A stretch of 64,000 bases of DNA from Rhizobium sp. TH2 (GTDB taxonomy: Bacteria > Pseudomonadota > Alphaproteobacteria > Rhizobiales > Rhizobiaceae), in assembly GCF_024707525.1 (NCBI RefSeq), contig NZ_CP062231.1, forward strand, positions 2,542,001 to 2,606,000, given 5' to 3'. Shown in pieces: positions 1-9,171 of this stretch. The notes beneath the pieces are model-generated. The model was given only the letters and a program-made list of their open reading frames with translations, did no database searches and was not told the origin of the DNA. Position numbers and translations under genes: made by a program. Each line of letters opens with the position of its first letter. Positions within the stretch are counted from its first letter, which is position 1.

Positions 1-821
1 CGCACTTCGCTGGCGAAGTAGTCGGACGCAAAGAGAAAGGAGCTGGCCTTCTTCGGATTGACGCCGAGATCCGAGGCCTTGGCCTTGTCGCCATCTTCCT
101 TGGTCACATAGCCGTTCTCGACCATGCGATCGACAACCCAGTTACGGCGTTCCATCGCCGCGTCGTGATGGCGGAAGGGATTATAGTTGCTCGGCGCCTT
201 GGGAAGAGCCGCGAGATAGGCTGCTTCCCCGATCGTCAGCTCCGTCACCGGCTTGTTGAAATAAGTCAGCGACGCGCTGGCGAGGCCGTAGGAATTCAGG
301 CCGAAAAAAATCTCGTTGAGATAGAGTTCGAGAATGCGGTCCTTGGAATAGGCCTGCTCGATACGGAAGGCGAGAATGGCTTCCTTGACCTTGCGGTCGA
401 TTGTCTGGTCCGACGTCAGCAGAAAGTTCTTCGCCACCTGCTGGGTGATCGTCGATGCACCCACGGGCCGGCGGCCCGAACCCATGTTCTGCACGTTGAC
501 CGCGATGGCGCGAACCAGGCCCTGGAAGTCGACACCGGCATGTTGGTAGAAATTCTTGTCTTCGGCCGACAGGAACGCGGCCTTCACGCGGTCGGGGATC
601 GCCTGGATCGGCAGGAACAGGCGGCGCTCATGAGCATATTCGGCGATCAGCGAGCCATCGTCGGCATGCACGCGCGTCATCACCGGCGGCGAGTAGCTGG
701 CGAGAACCTGGTAATCGGGGAGATCCTTGGTGACTTCACCGAGATAGGCGGATGCCATCATCGCCACCCCGAGATAGAGCACCGTACCCAAACCGAAGAA
801 ATAGCCGATCAGTCTTATCAT
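1..821 (-). CDS. mrcA: Penicillin-binding protein 1A, N-terminal part (cut by window edge)
   Basis: Bifunctional class A penicillin-binding protein that polymerises and cross-links peptidoglycan in the periplasm; only the first 273 residues are in the window. Residues 1-28 form an N-terminal signal anchor. The glycosyltransferase (GT51) domain follows, with the catalytic glutamate in the EDKNFYQHAG motif (residues 87-96) and the GASTITQQVAKNFL motif near residue 121. The transpeptidase domain lies beyond the window. The ATG at 821 is the only start that keeps the anchor intact, and a GGAACGAG-like ribosome site precedes it. It lies 183 nt downstream of the amidase gene on the same strand, so the two cell-wall genes may be co-transcribed. 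Assignment is secure from motifs; the exact subclass (1A) rests on the family layout. Confidence 0.93.
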   Translation of the reverse strand, partial: MIRLIGYFFGLGTVLYLGVAMMASAYLGEVTKDLPDYQVLASYSPPVMTRVHADDGSLIAEYAHERRLFLPIQAIPDRVKAAFLSAEDKNFYQHAGVDFQGLVRAIAVNVQNMGSGRRPVGASTITQQVAKNFLLTSDQTIDRKVKEAILAFRIEQAYSKDRILELYLNEIFFGLNSYGLASASLTYFNKPVTELTIGEAAYLAALPKAPSNYNPFRHHDAAMERRNWVVDRMVENGYVTKEDGDKAKASDLGVNPKKASSFLFASDYFASEV

Positions 822-1004
822 CAAACTCGTTCCGCGGGTGCCATCCCCGCATTGCTGTTTTCAGCCGGATTCGATCTATACCGAATTCATCGCCACCACG
901 ATACGTCAATGCCTGCCCGAATGTGAGGAAAATAGGGCCGGTTCGTAGCATTCCAGTCACAGCGCTTAACGAATTGCAGCCGGTTCCGACAGCCAACGCA
1001 CCGC

Positions 1005-2225
1005 TTATCCGCCGCGCGCGACGCCCGCACTTTCCATATATTTCCCGATCGCCTCGGCCAAGAGGTCGGATACCTTCTCGCGCCATTCGGGATCGGTCAA
1101 CAACAACTCATCTTTCGGATTGGAGAGGAAACCCAGTTCCAGGAGCACCGAAGGCACGTCCGGCGCCTGCAGAACCCGAAAGCCGGCATGGCGCAGCGGG
1201 TTGTTGATCAGGCCGATCTGCCCGTCGAAGGAATCGAGCACCGTTTCCGCCATGCGGATCGAAAAGGCCTGCGTCTCGCGCCGGGTGAGGTCGAGCAATA
1301 TGTCGGTTACCTCGGTCGGCTCGTCGGCGATTTCCACGCCCGCAATTCCGTCCGAAAGGTTTTCGCGCTCGGCAAGGCCCGCAGCAAGCGCATCCGAGGC
1401 CTTGTCGGAGATTGTATAGATCGTCGCGCCGCGAATGTCCTTCTGCCTTAGCGTGTCGGCGTGGAGTGAAATGAACAGCTGCGCGCCGCGCTGGCGGGCA
1501 ATCACCACGCGCTCGGAGAGTGAGATGAACTCGTCCTTGTCACGAGTGAGGAACGCCTTGATGCCCTTTTCCTTGTTGAGCCGGGCAGCGAGCGTAGTGG
1601 CAAAATCGAGCGTAACCGCCTTTTCCTCGATCTTCGTCAGGGTTCCCTTGGCGCCGGCATCGATACCGCCATGGCCTGCATCGATCGCGATCAGGAATTT
1701 ATTGTCCGCCGCCGGCTCCGGCGTCGTAGCTATCCGATCGGTTTTGCCGCCGGCAACCTTTTCCGCGCCGACCCATTTCTGCTCGGCGACCAGCGCCTGC
1801 AACGCCGGCTCGGAAATCACCTCGCAATCGAGCACCAGGCGAAAACCCTTACCGGGTTCATTGGGCTGCACCTCGGCCAGCACAGCGCGCGTTGGACGCC
1901 GCGCCGTGAGCACGATCCGCGATGCGCCCTCGCCCATCCGTCCATAACGGATCTCCGAGAACAACCCGATCGCCTTGAGGTCATCCTCCGAAAAACCGAA
2001 GGCAGTCTCGCCGAGATCGATGATCAGGCGGTTGGGCTGCGCGGTATAATGAAGTGAGAATTCCGGCTTGCGGTCGAAGTCAATGACGACACGCGTCCGA
2101 GCATCATCGCCGGCGATCCGGGCGGCATAGGCGATCAGCGGTTCCGGCGCGGTCTGCGCATGCGCCATCACCGCCAGGACACAAAGCACGGGAAGCAGCA
2201 GCCTTGCTGTGAGTTTCAGCATCAT
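1005..2225 (-). CDS. amiC: N-acetylmuramoyl-L-alanine amidase with AMIN domain (AmiC-type)
   Basis: Periplasmic zinc amidase that cleaves the bond between N-acetylmuramic acid and L-alanine during cell separation. After an N-terminal signal peptide (hydrophobic run ending near AHAQT) comes an AMIN domain (about residues 30-120; VVIDFD and NRLIIDLGE segments) that in this family targets the enzyme to the septum. The C-terminal Amidase_3 domain shows the zinc ligands in IAIDAGHGG, a glutamate in IEEKAV and the histidine in SLHADT, and the catalytic glutamate in LLELGFLSN. I chose the ATG at 2225 over the upstream TTG at 2237 because the signal peptide then begins in the usual way. mrcA follows on the same strand and rne is divergent. 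The letter in AmiA/B/C is by similarity only. Confidence 0.92.
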   Translation of the reverse strand: MMLKLTARLLLPVLCVLAVMAHAQTAPEPLIAYAARIAGDDARTRVVIDFDRKPEFSLHYTAQPNRLIIDLGETAFGFSEDDLKAIGLFSEIRYGRMGEGASRIVLTARRPTRAVLAEVQPNEPGKGFRLVLDCEVISEPALQALVAEQKWVGAEKVAGGKTDRIATTPEPAADNKFLIAIDAGHGGIDAGAKGTLTKIEEKAVTLDFATTLAARLNKEKGIKAFLTRDKDEFISLSERVVIARQRGAQLFISLHADTLRQKDIRGATIYTISDKASDALAAGLAERENLSDGIAGVEIADEPTEVTDILLDLTRRETQAFSIRMAETVLDSFDGQIGLINNPLRHAGFRVLQAPDVPSVLLELGFLSNPKDELLLTDPEWREKVSDLLAEAIGKYMESAGVARGG

Positions 2226-2881
2226 CCAACCGGTCAAGTTTCAATTCCGTGCGCGTGCGCATCACCGTGGGTCAATATGATTCGCAGCCATCATGGCAAG
2301 CCCCTGGCCTGATTGCGTAAAATGGGTCTGCTGGCCGGCGTGAGGAAAATCAATGACTTCTCCCTGCCGGCATAACCACTTCATCAATAATGTGACGGAT
2401 TTGCGTCACCTCTTGATATTCAACGGGATAAACCCTAGAAGGAAAACGGGATGAAAGGCGAAGACGGGATAGGAATCGCTTGGAGGCCGCCAGCCACAAC
2501 TCTGGATTGGCGCCATGTTTGCGAAATCATCTGCCGTCGACACGTGCTCATCCCAAGCTATATCCGAGCATGAGGCATGAACCTCATGTGATTTACTGGC
2601 GGCTTGCCGCCTTTCGCCCGAAATCGGGCAAATTCATTGGACCTCACCACAGGTCTTGGGCATTGGCATTCTCGTTGGTACAGGACGTTGTCACAGGGAT
2701 CTAGGTTAGTCGCGGCAGAACAAGGATGGATCGGATATCCGACTCCTCGCCGCCTTCCCACTGGCACCTGCCTACCCGCCGCGAGAATAGAAATTATCGG
2801 CCACAGCAATGCAAGCCGCCAGCGTCATTCATTTGACGTCGGGCGGCTTTCGGACGTTCCTGGCCGAGGAGCAGTACTTAC
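2226..2881. other. Divergent intergenic region between amidase and rne; structured rne leader
   Basis: About 650 bases without a convincing gene. Reading towards rne there are several inverted repeats: ATGAGG/CCTCAT around 2570-2590, GGCGGC/GCCGCC at about 2599-2612, GCCCG/CGGGC just after it, and a nested hairpin directly before the ribosome site (2813-2849). A TTGATA...CTAGAA pair near 2413-2440 is a weak promoter candidate for rne. Both the amidase and rne promoters must lie here. Long structured leaders on rne genes mediate autoregulation in enterobacteria; whether that applies here is inference. Confidence 0.6.
2813..2849 (+). promoter_or_regulatory. Nested hairpin in the rne 5' leader
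   Basis: Outer arms AAGCCGCC (2813-2820) and GGCGGCTT (2842-2849) are exact complements. Inside them CGTCA (2823-2827) pairs with TGACG (2834-2838) around a six-base loop. The element ends about 20 bases before the GAGGAG ribosome site and 32 bases before the rne ATG. It sits where an autoregulatory RNase E binding or cleavage element would be expected, but that function is inferred. Confidence 0.55.
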
Positions 2882-5731
2882 ATGGCAGACAAGATGCTTA
2901 TCGATGCGTCTCACGCTGAGGAGACGCGCGTCGTTGTCGTACGCGGCAACCGCATAGAAGAATTCGATTTCGAATCGCAGCACAAGAAGCAGATTCGCGG
3001 CAATATTTACCTGGCAAAGGTAACCCGCGTCGAACCCTCGCTTCAGGCCGCCTTCGTCGATTACGGTGGCAATCGCCACGGCTTTCTGGCCTTCGCCGAA
3101 ATCCACCCCGACTATTACCAGATCCCGCTGGCGGATCGGCAGGCCCTTCTGCGGGCCGAAGCCGAGGAACATCGTCGTGACGACGATTTCGAGCCGGCAG
3201 GTCCCCCCCCCACCCAGGCGCGCGAGGAATGGCCGGTCTCTTCCGACCAGACACAGGAAGATGCACCGCAGCCGGTGATCGAAGCCTGGCAGGGCGAAAA
3301 GCTTACCCCTGCCGCCGCTCCGGAAACCGTGGCGGAAGCTGCGGAAATCGCGGAGACCGAGGCCGCTGAAAAGCCGAAGAAGCCGCGCAAGCCCCGCGCA
3401 CCGCGTGCCAAGAAGGCAAAAGCCGGCGAAGAAGCCGCCGAGCAGGCATCGGACTCCTCCAGCGATGATGAGGGTGGCTCGACACCGCCCGCCATGGCCA
3501 TGGTTGCTCACATTGATTCCGTCTCCGAAGACGCGCGCCGTCGCGGTGGTGACGATGACGACGATGACGATAGCCACGAAGAGCAGGAAGTCATCGAATC
3601 CGTCGGCGCCGAAGACGCGATGGAAGAGGTTCCCGATCGCATCCAGCGCCGGCCGCGCAAGCAATACCGCATCCAGGAAGTCATCAAGCGCCGCCAGATC
3701 CTGCTCGTGCAGGTCGCCAAGGAAGAGCGCGGCAACAAGGGCGCGGCGTTGACCACCTATCTCTCGCTGGCCGGTCGCTATTCGGTGCTGATGCCGAACA
3801 CCGCCCGTGGCGGCGGCATTTCCCGCAAGATCACCAACCCGCAGGACCGCAAGCGCCTCAAGGAAATCGCCCGCGATCTCGAAGTGCCGCAGGGCATGGG
3901 CGTGATCCTGCGCACCGCCGGCGCCAATCGCACCAAGGCGGAAGTCAAGCGCGACTTCGAATATCTGATGCGCCTCTGGGAGAACGTCCGCACCAAGACG
4001 CTCGCCTCCACTGCACCCTGCCTCGTCTACGAGGAAGGCAGCCTGATCAAGCGCTCGATCCGCGACCTCTACAACAAGGATATCAGTGAGATCCTGGTTG
4101 CCGGCGAGGAAGGCTATCGTGAAGCCAAAGACTTCATGAAGATGCTGATGCCGAGCCATGCAAAGGCCGTGCAGGCCTATCGTGACATTCATCCGATCTT
4201 CTCGCGCGCCGGCATCGAAGCCCAGCTCGACCGCATGCTGCAGCCGCAGGTGACGCTGAAGTCCGGCGGCTACATCATCATCAACCAGACCGAAGCGCTG
4301 GTCGCTGTCGACGTCAACTCTGGCCGCTCGACACGCGAACACTCGATAGAGGACACGGCACTCCAGACCAATCTCGAAGCCGCCGAGGAAGTCGCTCGCC
4401 AGCTGAGACTGCGCGACCTTGCCGGCCTCGTCGTGATCGACTTCATCGACATGGAGGAGAAGCGCAACAATCGCCATGTCGAAAAGCGCCTCAAGGATCA
4501 CCTGAAGAACGACCGCGCCCGCATCCAGGTCGGCCGTATCTCGCATTTCGGCCTGCTCGAAATGTCGCGCCAGCGCATCCGCGCCTCGGTGCTCGAAAGC
4601 ACGATGCAGATCTGTGCCCATTGCGGCGGCACCGGCCATGTGCGTTCGCAGTCCTCCGTCGGCTTGCATGTGCTGCGCGGTGTGGAGGAATTCCTGCTCA
4701 AGAGCACGACCCACGACATCATCGTGCATACCCAGCCCGACACGGCGCTTTATCTGCTCAACCAGAAGCGCGCCTCGATCGTCGACTATGAGAACCGTTT
4801 CGGCGTCTCGATCGTCATCGAATCCGATACCACCGTTGGTGCCCAGCATTTCACCGTCGAGCGCGGCGAAGCGGTCGAAAACCCGGTGAAGGTCGAGCAG
4901 CTCATCGCCTTCGCGCCGCCCGAGGAAGAAGAAGACGATATTCCGATCATCGAAGACGATGAGGAAGACGAAGCCGACGAAAAGCCGGCTGTGCAGGAGC
5001 ATGCCGCTCCCGCCGGCGCACGCGATGAGAACGGCGCCAAGAAGAAGAAGCGCAGGCGTAGGCGTCGGGGTGGCAATCGCCCCGGTGGCGAGAATGGCGC
5101 ATCCGATCAGGCTGCTTCTGGCTCTGCATCCGGCACATCCGCCGATGAAGACGATGATGACGGCGACGATGCCGAGGATGATGCAGCCGAGACATCGGCG
5201 ACCTCCACGGAAACCGCCGCCGAGGCTGAATCCCGCAAGCGCCGCCGTCGCGGCAAGCGCGGTGGCCGCCGGAACCGCGAAGACGGCCAGCCTGCCGACA
5301 CCAACGACACATCAGGCGTCGTCCAGTCACCGGATGTCGATTCGTCTGTTGCCGTCGCGCTGACGCCTGACAGCGATGCCGGCGATGAGGACACCGTCAA
5401 GCCGGCTGTCAACGTCGAGGAAAAGCCGAAGAAGCGCCGCACGAAGAAGGCCCAGGCGGCCGCTGAGGAAGTCGTCCAGCCCGTCGCGACAGCGGCTGTC
5501 GTCACCGAAAAAGCTCCGGTCATCGAACCTGCAGCCGCTGCCGAACCAGCGGAGCAAGCAGCTACCACCGAGGAGGCCCCGCGCCGCCGCGCCAACCGCG
5601 GCGAGGCCGCGATCGCAACCTCCAAGCCCGTCATCAGCTCTTCGTCGCCCGCCAAGGCGGCCGAAAGCTCCGAGGACGACGCCGGCAAGCCCAAGAAGGG
5701 CGGCTGGTGGCAAAAACGGGGGTTTCTTTGA
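2882..5731 (+). CDS. rne: Ribonuclease E
   Basis: Endoribonuclease that initiates mRNA decay and processes stable RNAs, and scaffold of the degradosome. The S1 domain starts at about residue 35 and is interrupted (about residues 95-255) by a low-complexity acidic and Ala/Lys/Pro-rich insertion, a known alphaproteobacterial trait. The catalytic DNase I-like core carries VAVDVNSGR and VVIDFIDM with the two metal-binding aspartates, and the zinc-link CAHCGG follows. From about residue 680 the chain is disordered, with basic RNA-binding blocks (KKKKRRRRRR; RKRRRRGKR), acidic stretches and the terminal GGWWQKRG. A run of nine C residues at 3203-3211 lies in the insertion but the frame is intact. 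GAGGAG precedes the ATG. Confidence 0.97.
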   Translation: MADKMLIDASHAEETRVVVVRGNRIEEFDFESQHKKQIRGNIYLAKVTRVEPSLQAAFVDYGGNRHGFLAFAEIHPDYYQIPLADRQALLRAEAEEHRRDDDFEPAGPPPTQAREEWPVSSDQTQEDAPQPVIEAWQGEKLTPAAAPETVAEAAEIAETEAAEKPKKPRKPRAPRAKKAKAGEEAAEQASDSSSDDEGGSTPPAMAMVAHIDSVSEDARRRGGDDDDDDDSHEEQEVIESVGAEDAMEEVPDRIQRRPRKQYRIQEVIKRRQILLVQVAKEERGNKGAALTTYLSLAGRYSVLMPNTARGGGISRKITNPQDRKRLKEIARDLEVPQGMGVILRTAGANRTKAEVKRDFEYLMRLWENVRTKTLASTAPCLVYEEGSLIKRSIRDLYNKDISEILVAGEEGYREAKDFMKMLMPSHAKAVQAYRDIHPIFSRAGIEAQLDRMLQPQVTLKSGGYIIINQTEALVAVDVNSGRSTREHSIEDTALQTNLEAAEEVARQLRLRDLAGLVVIDFIDMEEKRNNRHVEKRLKDHLKNDRARIQVGRISHFGLLEMSRQRIRASVLESTMQICAHCGGTGHVRSQSSVGLHVLRGVEEFLLKSTTHDIIVHTQPDTALYLLNQKRASIVDYENRFGVSIVIESDTTVGAQHFTVERGEAVENPVKVEQLIAFAPPEEEEDDIPIIEDDEEDEADEKPAVQEHAAPAGARDENGAKKKKRRRRRRGGNRPGGENGASDQAASGSASGTSADEDDDDGDDAEDDAAETSATSTETAAEAESRKRRRRGKRGGRRNREDGQPADTNDTSGVVQSPDVDSSVAVALTPDSDAGDEDTVKPAVNVEEKPKKRRTKKAQAAAEEVVQPVATAAVVTEKAPVIEPAAAAEPAEQAATTEEAPRRRANRGEAAIATSKPVISSSSPAKAAESSEDDAGKPKKGGWWQKRGFL

Positions 5732-5770
5732 TGTCATTCAGAAATTGATTGGCGGAAAATGACGTTTGGA

Positions 5771-5795
5771 AGCCCGGCCCAGTGCCGGGCTTTTG
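5771..5795 (+). terminator. Rho-independent terminator after rne
   Basis: AGCCCGGC (5771-5778) pairs perfectly with GCCGGGCT (5784-5791) around a five-base loop, followed by a T run. It lies 40 bases after the rne stop and separates rne from the DsbA-like gene. Confidence 0.9.
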
Positions 5796-5936
5796 CCATA
5801 TGGGCCCGTCACGCCACAGGATCACATTCACGCGAGCGGAAAGTCGGACGTGTATTTCCTGTTTCGTTACCTGCCCTCTGGCATTATAGAGGGCACAAGA
5901 ACAAATCGGCCTTATGGCCCCGCCAAAGGAATTCCC

Positions 5937-6695
5937 ATGAATATCAGGACACTGTTTCCGGTGACCGCATTTGCAATCGCCGCCGCGATCGGCTTTTCCG
6001 GCGCCGCCCATGCCTTCGACGACAAGGAGAAGGACGACATCGGCAAGATCGTGCGCGAATATCTTCTGGCGCATCCGGAGACCCTGATCGAAGTCCAGCA
6101 GGCATATGAGAAGAAGCAGGCCGCTGAGCGCGCCGAGCAGGCCAAGACCGCCGTCAAGGACAATCACGACGCAATCTTCAATGCTTCCTACGATCTCGCA
6201 GTCGGCAATCCCAAAGGCAAGGTCACGGTCGTCGAGTTCTTCGACTACAATTGTGGCTACTGCAAGCGCGCCGTCGGCGACATGGACGCCATTATCAAGG
6301 CCAATCCGGAAGTGCGTTTCGTGCTGAAGGAATTCCCGATCCTTGGCCAGGACTCGGTCGATGCCCACAAGGTCTCGAATGCCGTCCGTCTGGTCGCACC
6401 GGAGAAATACGGCGATTTCCATCGCGCGCTGATGAGCGGCGAGCACGCCAATGAAGCCCGCGCGATCGAAGTCGCCAAGTCTCTCGGCGTCACGGAGGAA
6501 GCACTCCGCGCCAAGATGACAGAAGCCCCGAACGACGAAAGCGTCCGCGATGCCTACCAGCTTGCAACGAAGCTCGGCATAACAGGCACACCCTCCTACA
6601 TTATCGGCAATGAAGCCGTGTTCGGCGCGGTCGGTGAAGAGGAACTGGCGAAGAAAATCACCAGCGTCGAGCAATGCGGCAAGACCGTCTGCTGA
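5937..6695 (+). CDS. DsbA family thiol:disulfide oxidoreductase, periplasmic
   Basis: Secreted thioredoxin-fold protein of 252 residues that probably forms or isomerises disulfide bonds in envelope proteins. The ATG at 5937 is preceded by AAAGGA at 6 nt and opens a clear signal peptide ending at AHA (about residue 26). A short helical region (about residues 30-75) leads into a DsbA/Com1-like thioredoxin domain with active site CGYC in FFDYNCGYCKRA and the cis-proline loop in GITGTPSYIIG. The C-terminus holds two more cysteines (EQCGKTVC). It stands alone after the rne terminator and before aroQ. Layout resembles ScsC/Com1-like proteins more than classical E. coli DsbA; the precise partner is not visible. 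Confidence 0.9.
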   Translation: MNIRTLFPVTAFAIAAAIGFSGAAHAFDDKEKDDIGKIVREYLLAHPETLIEVQQAYEKKQAAERAEQAKTAVKDNHDAIFNASYDLAVGNPKGKVTVVEFFDYNCGYCKRAVGDMDAIIKANPEVRFVLKEFPILGQDSVDAHKVSNAVRLVAPEKYGDFHRALMSGEHANEARAIEVAKSLGVTEEALRAKMTEAPNDESVRDAYQLATKLGITGTPSYIIGNEAVFGAVGEEELAKKITSVEQCGKTVC

Positions 6696-6850
6696 GACCA
6701 CTCCCTCGTTCAAACGCCATCGCGGCGGGTTGACCGGAGGATTTACGGCAGTCCAGTTGTGGACAACGGCGCAGGCACTGCCTCGCGCCGCGCCGGCCAT
6801 CAACTTCACCCTTTCCCTTCCACCTTGAGCGGTCTATAGGAGGGGATTGC

Positions 6851-7309
6851 GTGAATACGGAATGTGAGTTGATGAGCAGAACGATATTCGTCCTGAACGG
6901 CCCCAATCTCAATATGCTGGGAAAGCGGGAGCCGGGCATCTATGGAGGCAAGACGCTTAAGGATATCGAAGTCGATTGTAAATCAGCGGCATCGGAACTG
7001 GGCATCTCGGTGGACTTTCGTCAGACCAACCACGAAGGCGTGCTTGTCGACTGGATCCAGGAAGCCGACGATGTCGCGGCTGCGGTCTGCATCAATCCCG
7101 GCGCCTATGGGCATACCTCGATCGCGCTTCACGATGCGATCCGGGCGATCTCCAAACCGGTCATCGAACTGCATCTTTCGAACATTCACGCCCGCGAGGA
7201 GTTTCGCCACAAGACGTGGACGGCGCCCGCGGTCAAGGGAATCATCTGCGGTTTCGGGGCGCATTCCTATATTCTGGCACTCCACGCCGCCAAAGAACTC
7301 ATTCAATAA
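6851..7309 (+). CDS. aroQ: 3-dehydroquinate dehydratase, type II
   Basis: Converts 3-dehydroquinate to 3-dehydroshikimate in the shikimate pathway; a small cytoplasmic dodecameric enzyme. The protein shows the full set of type II motifs: LNGPNLNMLGKREPG with the catalytic tyrosine in GIYGG, FRQTNHEG, INPGAYGHTS, and VIELHLSNIHARE with the catalytic histidine. The GTG at 6851 has a strong AGGAGGGG site six bases upstream, so I prefer it over the ATG at 6872, although the ATG gives the usual family N-terminus. It begins a tight run aroQ-accB-accC-aat. Confidence 0.95.
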   Translation: MNTECELMSRTIFVLNGPNLNMLGKREPGIYGGKTLKDIEVDCKSAASELGISVDFRQTNHEGVLVDWIQEADDVAAAVCINPGAYGHTSIALHDAIRAISKPVIELHLSNIHAREEFRHKTWTAPAVKGIICGFGAHSYILALHAAKELIQ

Positions 7310-7332
7310 CAAAACACCAGGACATTGATAAG

Positions 7333-7800
7333 ATGGCTGACAAGAAGACGGGTATCGATCAGGCGTTGATCAGGGACCTCGCCAATATCTTGAACGACAC
7401 CGATCTGACCGAGATCGAAGTGGAGCAGGACGATGTCCGCATCCGCGTGTCGCGCATGGGGACGCCCCAGCCGATCCAGGCCTACGCACCGCAGTACATG
7501 CAGCCGGCCGCTGCTGCCGCCCAGCCCGTCGCGGCTGCCGCGGCCGAGGCAGCGCCCGTCATCAACGGTTTCATCCTGACCTCGCCCATGGTCGGCACCT
7601 GCTATTATTCGCCGGCACCCGGCAGCCCGGCCTTCGTCGAAGTCGGCCAGACCGTCAAGGAAGGCCAGACCGTGCTGATCATCGAGGCGATGAAGACCAT
7701 GAACCAGATCCCGGCGCCGCGCTCCGGTAAGGTCACCGCGATCATGGTCAACGATTCCAGCCCCGTCGAATTCGGCGAGCCCCTGCTGGTCATCGAATAG
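7333..7800 (+). CDS. accB: Biotin carboxyl carrier protein of acetyl-CoA carboxylase
   Basis: Carries biotin for the first committed step of fatty acid synthesis. The 155-residue protein has an N-terminal helical part (residues 1-40), an Ala/Pro-rich linker (about 50-75) and a C-terminal biotinyl domain with the biotin-accepting lysine in EAMKTMNQ (Lys121). The EAMKTM variant in place of EAMKMM is compatible with biotinylation. ATG 7333 follows a GATAAG sequence and is 23 nt after aroQ; accC starts 11 nt downstream, so both subunits are translated from one message. Confidence 0.97.
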   Translation: MADKKTGIDQALIRDLANILNDTDLTEIEVEQDDVRIRVSRMGTPQPIQAYAPQYMQPAAAAAQPVAAAAAEAAPVINGFILTSPMVGTCYYSPAPGSPAFVEVGQTVKEGQTVLIIEAMKTMNQIPAPRSGKVTAIMVNDSSPVEFGEPLLVIE

Positions 7801-7811
7801 GCGGATAGCGA

Positions 7812-9158
7812 ATGATCCAGAAAATCCTCATAGCCAATCGCGGCGAAATCGCCCTTCGCGTCCTGCGCGCCTGCAAGGAGCTCGGCATCGCCACCGTTGC
7901 GGTCCATTCGACGGCGGATTCGGACGCCATGCATGTGCGCCTCGCCGATGAGAGCGTCTGCATCGGCCCGCCGCCCTCGCGCGACAGCTACCTCAACATC
8001 CACCAGATTGTCGCGGCCTGCGAGATCACCGGTGCCGATGCGGTTCACCCCGGCTATGGATTTCTGTCGGAGAACGCCAAGTTCGCCGATATTCTCGATG
8101 CGCACGGCATCACCTTCATCGGCCCGACCGCCGAACATATCCGCATCATGGGCGACAAGATCACCGCCAAGCAGACCGCCCAGGAACTCGGCATCCCGGT
8201 CGTTCCCGGCTCGGAAGGCGAAGTCCTGACCGAAGCCGATGCGATCAAGACCGCGCGCGAGATCGGTTATCCCGTGTTGATCAAGGCGACGGCAGGCGGC
8301 GGTGGCCGCGGCATGAAGGTCGCCAAGCAGGAATCCGATCTGCTCGAAGCCTTCAACACGGCTCGCTCCGAAGCAGCCAATGCCTTTGGCAACGATTCCG
8401 TCTACATGGAAAAATATCTCGGCAAGCCGCGCCATATCGAGATCCAGGTGTTCGGCGATGGCGCCGGCAATGCCGTCCATCTCGGCGAGCGCGACTGCTC
8501 CCTGCAGCGCCGCCACCAGAAGATCTGGGAAGAGGCCAATTCCCCGGCACTCAATGTCGAGCAGCGCATGAATATCGGCCAGATCTGCGCCGACGCGATG
8601 AAGAAGCTGAAATATCGCGGCGCCGGCACTGTCGAGTTCCTCTACGAGAACGGCGAGTTCTATTTCATCGAAATGAACACCCGCCTGCAGGTCGAGCATC
8701 CCGTCACGGAAGCGATCACCGGCATCGACCTCGTGCACGAGCAGATCCGCGTCGCCTCCGGCGGCGGTCTCTCGGTGACCCAGGACCAGATCGAATTCGC
8801 CGGCCACGCCATCGAGTGCCGCATCAATGCCGAAGATCCCCGGACCTTCGTGCCCTCGCCCGGCACGATCACGCATTTCCATGCGCCGGGCGGCCTTGGC
8901 GTGCGCGTCGATTCGGGCGCCTATGCGGGCTACCGGATCCCGCCCTATTACGACAGTCTGATCGGCAAGCTGATCGTGCACGGCCGCACCCGCGTGGAAT
9001 GCATGATGCGGCTCCGCCGCGTGCTCGACGAGTTCGTCATCGACGGCATCAAGACCACGCTGCCGCTGTTCCAGGATCTCGTGACCAATCCGGATATCGC
9101 CAATGGCGACTACGACATCCACTGGCTTGAGCACTATCTCGCCGGCCCGACAGTCTGA
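7812..9158 (+). CDS. accC: Biotin carboxylase subunit of acetyl-CoA carboxylase
   Basis: ATP-dependent carboxylation of the biotin on AccB. The 448 residues match the family length (about 449). The N-terminal domain begins ILIANRGEIALRVLRAC; the ATP-grasp domain has the glycine-rich loop KATAGGGGRGMK, the EKYLGKPRHIE segment and the active-site region EMNTRLQVEHPVTE; the C-terminal domain closes with the GKLIVHGRTR segment. It sits directly after accB. Confidence 0.98.
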   Translation: MIQKILIANRGEIALRVLRACKELGIATVAVHSTADSDAMHVRLADESVCIGPPPSRDSYLNIHQIVAACEITGADAVHPGYGFLSENAKFADILDAHGITFIGPTAEHIRIMGDKITAKQTAQELGIPVVPGSEGEVLTEADAIKTAREIGYPVLIKATAGGGGRGMKVAKQESDLLEAFNTARSEAANAFGNDSVYMEKYLGKPRHIEIQVFGDGAGNAVHLGERDCSLQRRHQKIWEEANSPALNVEQRMNIGQICADAMKKLKYRGAGTVEFLYENGEFYFIEMNTRLQVEHPVTEAITGIDLVHEQIRVASGGGLSVTQDQIEFAGHAIECRINAEDPRTFVPSPGTITHFHAPGGLGVRVDSGAYAGYRIPPYYDSLIGKLIVHGRTRVECMMRLRRVLDEFVIDGIKTTLPLFQDLVTNPDIANGDYDIHWLEHYLAGPTV

Positions 9159-9171
9159 CAGGTGATCCGGA

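Noticed and set aside
2825..5002. 725-codon open frame antisense to rne
   Set aside because: It mirrors the codon structure of rne in a GC-rich genome, has no recognisable domain and no good ribosome site.
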